A model generated the notes under the pieces. It saw nothing but the letters and a program-made list of their open reading frames with translations. It made no database searches and was not told where the DNA came from. Shown here piece by piece: positions 58,129-64,000 of a DNA stretch of 64,000 nt; positions within the stretch are counted from its first letter, which is position 1; each line of letters opens with the position of its first letter. Origin of the DNA: Chelativorans salis (GTDB lineage Bacteria; Pseudomonadota; Alphaproteobacteria; Rhizobiales; Rhizobiaceae); the NCBI RefSeq assembly GCF_025336525.1, contig NZ_JAOCZP010000003.1, positions 62,001 to 126,000 on the forward strand, in the 5' to 3' direction. The translations under genes were made by a program, and so were the position numbers.

Positions 58129-58668
58129 TTATTGGCCGCTCTCGGCCTCGTTCCCGGAGGGCGCCTGGGCATTGGTGGCAGCCTCGAGCTGTTCGGTCAC
58201 GCTGTTGGACAGGTCGCGCTCGATGCCGCGGCGCCAGACACTGGCGGCCCTGAGCACCTCGCGGGTGACGATCGGGCCGTCGGCCAGAAGCTTCTGCCCC
58301 GTGGGCGAGTTGTAGAACTCGGTGATGTTGTTGAGGTCCTCCTCGCTGAACACGCGCGCATAGGCATGCGCCGCCTCGTTTTCCAGGTCAGCGCGGCGGC
58401 TCGCCAGGTCCAGCGCCTTCTCGTCTACGGTGGCATTGATGAGGTCCACCATGTTCGGGCTCTGCTGGATGAGTTCGGCCTTCAGCGTCTGCGCTGCCAG
58501 CGGTAGATAATTGTCGAAATCGTCGGTGGCGGCGATCGCATCGATCGCGGCGCGCGCTGCCTTCAGGTGCGACTCCGAGATCTCCTGGGCGCTGGCCGGC
58601 AGCGAAAACGCTGCAAAGGTCATAGCGGCGGTGAGCGCAAAAAGGCGGGCGCGTTTAGCCAATGTCAT
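58129..58668 (-). CDS. DUF2059 exported protein
   Basis: 179 residues with a signal peptide (ARLFALTAAMTFAAFSLPASAQ), then a helical DUF2059 domain. Conserved elements are AAQTLKAELIQQSPN, the ARVFSEEDLNNITEFYNSPTGQKLL block and a C-terminal helix (WRRGIERDL). Probably periplasmic; function unknown. It lies 31 bp downstream of rpiA on the same strand. The longer frame to 58791 overlaps rpiA and is not supported. Confidence 0.88.
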   Translation of the reverse strand: MTLAKRARLFALTAAMTFAAFSLPASAQEISESHLKAARAAIDAIAATDDFDNYLPLAAQTLKAELIQQSPNMVDLINATVDEKALDLASRRADLENEAAHAYARVFSEEDLNNITEFYNSPTGQKLLADGPIVTREVLRAASVWRRGIERDLSNSVTEQLEAATNAQAPSGNEAESGQ

Positions 58669-58699
58669 TTTCAGTCCTACTCCGTTTCTGGGGTCCGTA

Positions 58700-59404
58700 T
58701 CAGCTGTGCGCATCGATCGTTCTAATGCCGTTCTTGCCGGCAAGTATCGCCAGGCTGGCAAGGCCGATGAACAAGCCATGCTCCACGACACCGGGTATCG
58801 CGTTCAACTCGTCAGCAAATGCTCTTGTCGCGGGAATACGGCCAAATGATGCATCAACGATAACATGGCCGCCGTCGGTGAGGAAAGGCCTGGCTTCCGT
58901 CCCGCGTATGGCGATTTCCCCCGTCAGGCCGAAGCGCCGGCCGGCCGCTCCGATGGCGAGCATCGTTGCGCGCAGTCCGAAAGTATTCACTTCGATGGGC
59001 AGGGGAAAGCGGCCGAGGGTTTCGACCAGCTTGCTCTCGTCGGCGATGACGATCATGCGCTCCGACGCTGCGGCAACAATCTTCTCGCGCAACAGCGCGC
59101 CGCCCCCGCCCTTGATGAGGGCGAGGCCGGGGCCGACTTCATCGGCGCCGTCCACGGTGAGGTCGAGCTCGGGCGTCTCGTCCAGGGTTGTAAGCGGCAC
59201 CGAGAGTTCCCGACACAGCGCCTCCGTGCGCTCTGACGTCGGCACGCCCACGACATCGAGCCCTTCCGCCACCCCTGCGGCAAGCAGCCGCACGAACTCC
59301 TCGGCGGTCGAGCCCGTGCCGATGCCGAGTTTCATACCGCTCTCGACGTGCCCAAGTGCCGCCCGCGCGGCCTCTTTTTTCAATGTCTTGGCGTCCGCTG
59401 CCAT
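58700..59404 (-). CDS. rpiA: ribose-5-phosphate isomerase A
   Basis: 234-residue isomerase of the pentose phosphate pathway. Motifs are [12 protein letters not shown] (phosphate site), [29 protein letters not shown] with catalytic Asp/Glu/Lys, and [12 protein letters not shown]. Start 59404 follows GGGGGTG. It is divergent from gph across 132 bp; the pairing of rpiA with gph is common in rhizobia. Confidence 0.95.
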   Translation of the reverse strand: MAADAKTLKKEAARAALGHVESGMKLGIGTGSTAEEFVRLLAAGVAEGLDVVGVPTSERTEALCRELSVPLTTLDETPELDLTVDGADEVGPGLALIKGGGGALLREKIVAAASERMIVIADESKLVETLGRFPLPIEVNTFGLRATMLAIGAAGRRFGLTGEIAIRGTEARPFLTDGGHVIVDASFGRIPATRAFADELNAIPGVVEHGLFIGLASLAILAGKNGIRTIDAHS

Positions 59405-59536
59405 TTCACCCCCAAACAGTTTGGGATGCTTCCTAACTTTTTTCGCCACGCCCGGCAAATACCTTCGTACTGCGTCGACTTCCTTGCAGACCGCACCATG
59501 GCGCGGTATCCGCCCTTGGTACGAAGGGGAATATCA

Positions 59537-60232
59537 ATGACCAAGCCTATCATCGTATTCGACTTGGACGGAACGCTCGTCGACACCGCGCCGGACCTGC
59601 TCGACAGCCTCAACCACTGCCTGCGCGGCGTCGGCCTGCCTCCGGTCGACGAAGTGCAGATCCGCCGTTTCATAGGAGCCGGCAGCCGCACCATGATCGA
59701 GCGCGCTTTCGCCGCCGATGGACGGCGGCTTGCGAACGGCCAGCTCGACGCGCTGCAGGACCTTTTCATTGAGCACTATACGGCGGGAATGCCTGGCCGC
59801 TCGCAGCCCTTCCCGGGCGCACTTGATGCCGTGGCGCGCTTTCGGCAGGCGGGCTTCGTCACCGCCGTCTGCACCAACAAGCTCGAACACCTGTCGCGGC
59901 ATCTTTTGGAGGCTCTGGAGATCGCCGGACTGTTCGAAGCAATCTGCGGCGGCGATAGCTTCAGCCACAAAAAGCCTGACCCGCGCCACCTGTTCGATAC
60001 GATTGCGCGTGCCGGCGGCGATCCGGAGCGCGCCGTCATGATCGGTGATTCGCGTACTGATATCGATACCGCCAAGGCGGCAGACATCCCGGTGGTGGCC
60101 GTCGATTTCGGCTATACGGACCAGCCGGTGCATATGTTCGAGCCCAGTCGCGTCATCTCACATTTCGATGCGTTGACGTTGGAACTCGCCGAAAAGCTCA
60201 TGGCCGCCGCTGCCGATCAGCCGGCGTCTTGA
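59537..60232 (+). CDS. gph: phosphoglycolate phosphatase
   Basis: 231-residue HAD-superfamily phosphatase. Motif I is FDLDGTLVDTAPD (8-20), motif II Thr in CTNK, motif III Lys in HKKPDP and motif IV GDSRTDIDTAKAA. The helical cap (about 20-85) fits the Gph subgroup that hydrolyses 2-phosphoglycolate. Start 59537 gives the family N-terminus; the frame is open upstream to 59348 through the rpiA promoter. It ends 55 bp before tRNA-Val. Confidence 0.9.
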   Translation: MTKPIIVFDLDGTLVDTAPDLLDSLNHCLRGVGLPPVDEVQIRRFIGAGSRTMIERAFAADGRRLANGQLDALQDLFIEHYTAGMPGRSQPFPGALDAVARFRQAGFVTAVCTNKLEHLSRHLLEALEIAGLFEAICGGDSFSHKKPDPRHLFDTIARAGGDPERAVMIGDSRTDIDTAKAADIPVVAVDFGYTDQPVHMFEPSRVISHFDALTLELAEKLMAAAADQPAS

Positions 60233-60287
60233 CTTCACAGCCGGCCACCCCTTATATCCCCGCGCGCTCGGCATTGACCGGTCGGGC

Positions 60288-60362
60288 GGGCGCGTAGCTC
60301 AGCGGGAGAGCACACCCTTCACACGGGTGGGGTCGTAGGTTCAATCCCTACCGCGCCCACCA
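60288..60362 (+). tRNA. tRNA-Val (CAC)
   Basis: 75-nt cloverleaf with CCA encoded. Acceptor arms GGGCGCG (60288-60294) and CGCGCCC (60352-60358); anticodon stem CACCC/GGGTG, loop TTCACAC, anticodon CAC at 60320-60322; T arm with GGTTCAATCCC. No island-like DNA follows; the next gene is TrkH. Confidence 0.96.
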
Positions 60363-60461
60363 TCCCGATAGAAAGGAGCGCAGCGGACGAGCCTTTGTTC
60401 CACGGGTCCAAGCTGCTGTTTCGCGAGCCATTGTCGATGCAATCCTGAGAGCGATCCCAAC

Positions 60462-61916
60462 GTGCACGCTTCCATCGTCAGGGCGGCCGCCTTCGTGGCT
60501 TCCATCTTTGCGCTCTACATCGCCGCAGCGATGCTCGTGCCGGCGGCGGTCGATCTGTATTACGGTCACAGGGACTGGCAGGTCTTCGCCATCTGCGCCT
60601 TCACGACCGCCGCGGTGGCGCTGACGGTTGCTGCTGCCACGCGAGACCACGCGCCCATCCGCTCGACGCGGCTTGCGTTCTTCATCGTCATGGTGCTGTG
60701 GCTGACGGTCGGCCTCATCGGCGCATTTCCACTCTATACGGCTTCGCTGAAACTCGATTTCGCCAGCGCCGTATTCGAATCAGTCTCGGCGGTCACCACC
60801 ACCGGCTCCACCGTCATTTCGGGGCTCGACGGCCTGCCGCCCGGCATCCTCCTGTGGCGTTCGCTTCTGCAGTGGATCGGCGGCCTCGGCGTCATTGCGC
60901 TCGGCCTGTTCTTCCTACCGCTTCTGAACGTCGGCGGCTTTTCCTATTTCCGCATCGAATCGTCGGATATCGAGGATCGGCCCTTCGAGCGCCTGTCCAG
61001 CTTCCTTCAAGCTCTCGTCGGCATCTATGTGGTGCTCACGGCGCTCTGCGCCATCTCCTACGCTGCGGTCGGGATGACCACCTTCGATGCGGTCAACCAT
61101 GCCATGACGACGCTCGCCACCGGCGGCTTCTCCACCCACGACGCCTCCTTCGGCTATTTCGAGAGCACCGCGGTGTTGTGGGTCAGCACGGTCTTCATGA
61201 TTCTCGGCGCCCTGCCCTTCTCGATCCTCATCCTGCTTGTCGTACGCGGCCGGCTGGACGCTTTGCGAGACCCGCAGATCCGGCTTTTCCTGGCCTACGT
61301 GGTCAGCATCGTCCTGGCGCTCGCCATCCATAGGCGCATCGTCAGCGATACGACCTTTGGCGAAGCCTTGACGAGTTCGACCTTCAACCTCGTCTCGATC
61401 ATCACCACGACAGGCTATGCGAGCGAGGACTACTCGTTATGGAGCCCGTTCGCCGTTACGGTGTTCTTCTTCGCCACCTTTCTCGGCGGCTGTTCGGGCT
61501 CGACGTCCGGTGGCGTGAAATCCTACCGGTTCCTCATCCTCGCGCGCATGCTGCAGAACGGCTTGCGCACCCTGGTCTATGGACGCTCGGTGCAGCCGCT
61601 GCGCTACGGCAACCGCACCGTGGACGAGGAGATGCAGCGCTCCATAACGCTTTTCGTGGTCGGCTTCATCGTCGTGTGGGTGAGCGGGACGCTGGCGCTC
61701 TCAGCGGGCAACGTCGACCTCGTCACCTCGATGACGGCCACACTGACCGCGGTGACGAATGTCGGCCCGGGCCTCGGGCCGATTGTCGGTCCGGCAGGCA
61801 ATTTCGCTTCGCTCAGCGACTATGCGAAGTGGATATTGGCCGCGACCATGCTGCTCGGTCGCCTGGAAATCCTGGCCGTCCTCGTGATCCTGACACCGAC
61901 CTTCTGGCGAGCCTGA
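60462..61916 (+). CDS. trkH: Trk-type potassium uptake protein TrkH
   Basis: 484-residue membrane protein with four pore-loop repeats. Filter-like segments are SAVTTTGSTVI, TTLATGGFSTHDASF, SIITTTGYASED and TATLTAVTNVGPGLGP. It works as K+-translocating subunit with TrkA, which is not in the window. GTG 60462 is the start; the ribosome site is weak, so the N-terminus is provisional. It is convergent with the L,D-transpeptidase gene with one base between stops. Confidence 0.92.
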   Translation: MHASIVRAAAFVASIFALYIAAAMLVPAAVDLYYGHRDWQVFAICAFTTAAVALTVAAATRDHAPIRSTRLAFFIVMVLWLTVGLIGAFPLYTASLKLDFASAVFESVSAVTTTGSTVISGLDGLPPGILLWRSLLQWIGGLGVIALGLFFLPLLNVGGFSYFRIESSDIEDRPFERLSSFLQALVGIYVVLTALCAISYAAVGMTTFDAVNHAMTTLATGGFSTHDASFGYFESTAVLWVSTVFMILGALPFSILILLVVRGRLDALRDPQIRLFLAYVVSIVLALAIHRRIVSDTTFGEALTSSTFNLVSIITTTGYASEDYSLWSPFAVTVFFFATFLGGCSGSTSGGVKSYRFLILARMLQNGLRTLVYGRSVQPLRYGNRTVDEEMQRSITLFVVGFIVVWVSGTLALSAGNVDLVTSMTATLTAVTNVGPGLGPIVGPAGNFASLSDYAKWILAATMLLGRLEILAVLVILTPTFWRA

Positions 61917-61917
61917 T

Positions 61918-63780
61918 TCAGCTGCCCGGCGCGCGGGTTTCCTCCACTTTGGCCAGTGCCTTCCTCAGGTTGTCGTCGCGGCCATAAATGTCGGCGTGAT
62001 AGGTGACCTCGCCCGCCGCCTCCGGCCAGGCGGTGAAGTAGCCGACATAGACCGGGATCTTCTGCGGGGCGTCGCGCCTTGCGTTGCGCCCCTTGCCGAC
62101 CTCCCGGCCGATCTCGTCCACCGATGTGCCAAGCACTGCGGCGGCCATGGCGCGCGGGTCCTGCAGGCGCACACAGCCATGGCTGTAGGCGCGGGTATCG
62201 CGGCTGAACAGGTCCTTCGCCGGGGTATCGTGCATGTAGATGCTATGCTTGTTGGGAAACATGATCTTCAGTTCGCCCAGCGCGTTCTTCGGTCCGGGCG
62301 GTTGGCGCACGCTGAAAGGAATGTTGGTGCCGTAGCGGTTCCAATTGACGGAGGCGGAGGAGACACGCCGGCCGCGCGAATCCGTCACCTCATAGCCGGC
62401 CCGATCAAGATAGCCCGGATCGCGCCTCAGCTTCGGCAGCTTCTCGTTGACGAGAATGGAACGCGGCACGCCCCAATAGGGGTTGAATTCCACATACTCG
62501 ATCTCGTCGTGGAAAAAGCTCGTCTGGTTGGACGGCTTGCCCACCACGACGCGCATGGAAAGCGTTTCCCTGTCGCCCTCCAGATATGTAGCGGTGAAGG
62601 AGGCGGCGTTGATCATCACCCGCCTGCTGCCGAGATGGGAGGGATGCCAGCGCAGGCGCTCGAGCGCCAGAAGCACCTTCTCAATGCGGGCCTGCTTCGA
62701 TTCACCGGCCAATGCGCCCACCGTGCGGCGGCCGATGATGCCGTCGGGGTTGAGGTCGTGCAGCTTCTGGGCCGCCTTGACGACCGGCACCAGCTCCTGC
62801 GCATAGGTTTCGCTGCCGGCATGGGCGACCAGCACCTCGCCGTGCTCGGCACGGAAGGCCGGGTTGGCGTCACGCTCGATAATCTGCAGGATCTTGGGGA
62901 ATTCCGGATGGCTGGAACCGGGCCGGACAAAGGTGTCGGTGTCGACGACGATCTCCTTCTCCGCGCTCGCCCTCAGCGCTTTCAATTCTTTGCGAAGGGC
63001 GGCGTAGAGCGTGTTCTGCGGGTGCAGCGATTCGAGGTAGTCCGCAGGCTTCTTCGCACCCGCCAGCACCTCGAGCACGGCCGCCTCCACCAGCGGCTTC
63101 TTCGGAAAATCGTGGTAGCCCGACAGCTTGTTGGGGTCGACGCGGCCCAGGCGGGCGTCGCGTGCATAGCGCAGCGCGCGCGCCGAAAGCGCCATCTCCA
63201 AGCGGATGAGCGCCTGCCGCCGCCCCGCGGGCGTATCGAGGACGGCTGACGCGGCGAGCGGCACGTTGACAGCGTAGTCTGTCTCCGAAAGCCCAAAAGC
63301 GGCGGCATCATTGAGGACGCGCAGCACCGCATCGGCCTTGCCGTTCGGCCCCGTCCCTTCGACCCAGATGAAAGCGGGGTTGCGCTCGTAATGCGTGACA
63401 AGCGCCTCGGCGATTTCCTTCTCCGCGAGCAACTCGAACCCGGCAAGGCCGTCAAGCGCCTCGACGAAAGGCGACGACGCGGCGCGCTTTTCCCCGTCCT
63501 CCTGTTCCAAGGCGACCGTGAGAGCCGCGAAATCCACCTTTACAGGCGCCTCCGGCCGGTAGTTGTAGAAGGAGGGTGCGGAGATCTTCGGCGCTGCCAC
63601 CCGCGGCGCGGGTGCGGTGGCCTGGCGGGGTGGCTCCTGGACGCGCTGCCTGGTGGCGCGATTGCCGAACAGTATGTCGAACAGGTTTTGCTCGGCGCTG
63701 GCCGACGACGCTGTCCCGGTGAGCGCGACCGCAAGCGCCAGGATTGAAAGGCCGCCGCGTTTCGCAAGCTTCATCGTCAT
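61918..63780 (-). CDS. L,D-transpeptidase (YcbB-like)
   Basis: 620 residues with a signal peptide (LSILALAVALTGTASSASA). The YkuD catalytic domain lies near 420-570, with the catalytic Cys in YSHGCVRLQDP. The scaffold region and a peptidoglycan-binding-like segment (HDLNPDGIIGRRTVGALAG) precede it, as in E. coli YcbB/LdtD. It makes 3-3 cross-links in the rhizobial cell wall, where L,D-cross-links are abundant. Start 63780 has GGGGTG five bases upstream. Confidence 0.93.
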   Translation of the reverse strand: MTMKLAKRGGLSILALAVALTGTASSASAEQNLFDILFGNRATRQRVQEPPRQATAPAPRVAAPKISAPSFYNYRPEAPVKVDFAALTVALEQEDGEKRAASSPFVEALDGLAGFELLAEKEIAEALVTHYERNPAFIWVEGTGPNGKADAVLRVLNDAAAFGLSETDYAVNVPLAASAVLDTPAGRRQALIRLEMALSARALRYARDARLGRVDPNKLSGYHDFPKKPLVEAAVLEVLAGAKKPADYLESLHPQNTLYAALRKELKALRASAEKEIVVDTDTFVRPGSSHPEFPKILQIIERDANPAFRAEHGEVLVAHAGSETYAQELVPVVKAAQKLHDLNPDGIIGRRTVGALAGESKQARIEKVLLALERLRWHPSHLGSRRVMINAASFTATYLEGDRETLSMRVVVGKPSNQTSFFHDEIEYVEFNPYWGVPRSILVNEKLPKLRRDPGYLDRAGYEVTDSRGRRVSSASVNWNRYGTNIPFSVRQPPGPKNALGELKIMFPNKHSIYMHDTPAKDLFSRDTRAYSHGCVRLQDPRAMAAAVLGTSVDEIGREVGKGRNARRDAPQKIPVYVGYFTAWPEAAGEVTYHADIYGRDDNLRKALAKVEETRAPGS

Positions 63781-64000
63781 CAAATCACCCCGCAATTATC
63801 CTGCGTCTTTTTTACAACGCTTTTCAGCAACGGATCGTTCGCCACCCGGCTCCACAAGCCGACTGAAAGAGAATCTCTTCGACCGCGAAACTTATAGCCG
63901 TTTGGTGAACCAAGCGTAACCGCAGCCATCTCGACCCCGGATTCGCGCATCTTCACGAGATCGTGACCGAACGTCCTACTGCGCGGCGGCGAGGAAGAAA
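63781..64000. other. right-end gap; possible C-terminus of a leftward gene at the edge
   Basis: About 195 bp without a gene upstream of the L,D-transpeptidase; it includes a TTTTTTACAAC stretch and probably its promoter. A TAG on the minus strand at 63978-63976 could end a leftward gene (final residues FFLAAAQ), but only eight codons are in the window, so it cannot be supported. Confidence 0.3.

Overview
The window looks like a chromosomal segment of an alphaproteobacterium of the order Rhizobiales, most likely a Mesorhizobium/Chelativorans/Nitratireductor-type Phyllobacteriaceae. The evidence is high GC, strong third-position GC bias, a CckA hybrid kinase, a FliO-like protein, a two-domain cold-shock protein, an MlaE permease with an N-terminal STAS domain, a glnB-glnA pair behind a sigma-54-type promoter, a class II DAHP synthase, and two copies of a palindromic intergenic repeat of a kind I associate with rhizobia. 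The genus is an inference; no rRNA is present.

Left core region (1-13219): two overlapping alpha/beta hydrolases, a secreted DUF192 protein, the cold-shock protein, glyoxalase I, the propionyl-CoA carboxylase beta chain, small hypothetical proteins, nicotinate phosphoribosyltransferase (pncB), CckA, a FliO-like protein, glmU and ccdA, closed by tRNA-Lys(UUU).

Accessory island (about 13220-28314): it starts directly behind the tRNA-Lys, has a mosaic composition and is full of short unrecognised genes, broken genes and phage functions. A leftward lysis cassette holds a DUF3380-type muramidase with a peptidoglycan-binding domain, two tiny membrane proteins, an i-spanin-like gene with an overlapping o-spanin-like lipoprotein gene, and a DUF1515-like coiled-coil membrane protein. 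Leftward tail-type genes, one of them broken, lie further right. The island also carries a protein made of two LecA/PA-IL-type lectin domains, a ribbon-helix-helix-like regulator beside a conspicuous inverted-repeat operator, a sulfotransferase-like protein, a periplasmic ClpP-like gene broken by two frameshifts, and a truncated, frameshifted remnant of a very large helical-repeat protein. No integrase and no att duplication was seen, so this is best read as a decayed prophage or genomic island.

Right core region (28315-64000): an acyl-CoA synthetase, a cytoplasmic trypsin-like protease with a small partner gene, a bile acid:Na+ symporter family protein, NAD(P)HX repair enzyme, glnB-glnA, a four-gene Mla-type lipid transport operon, an enolase-superfamily epimerase, an LpxH-like phosphatase, an SDR without its usual catalytic Tyr/Lys, an FAH-family hydrolase, malic enzyme maeB, a DUF2865 protein converging on a glutamyl-tRNA synthetase, an MFS transporter, an ArsR/SRPBCC pair, clpP, a GNAT acetyltransferase, nadE, hemerythrin-like and GFA proteins, class II DAHP synthase, glutathione reductase, a DUF2059 protein, rpiA, gph, tRNA-Val(CAC), TrkH and an L,D-transpeptidase. 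Most are ordinary housekeeping genes; the unusual biology is concentrated in the island.
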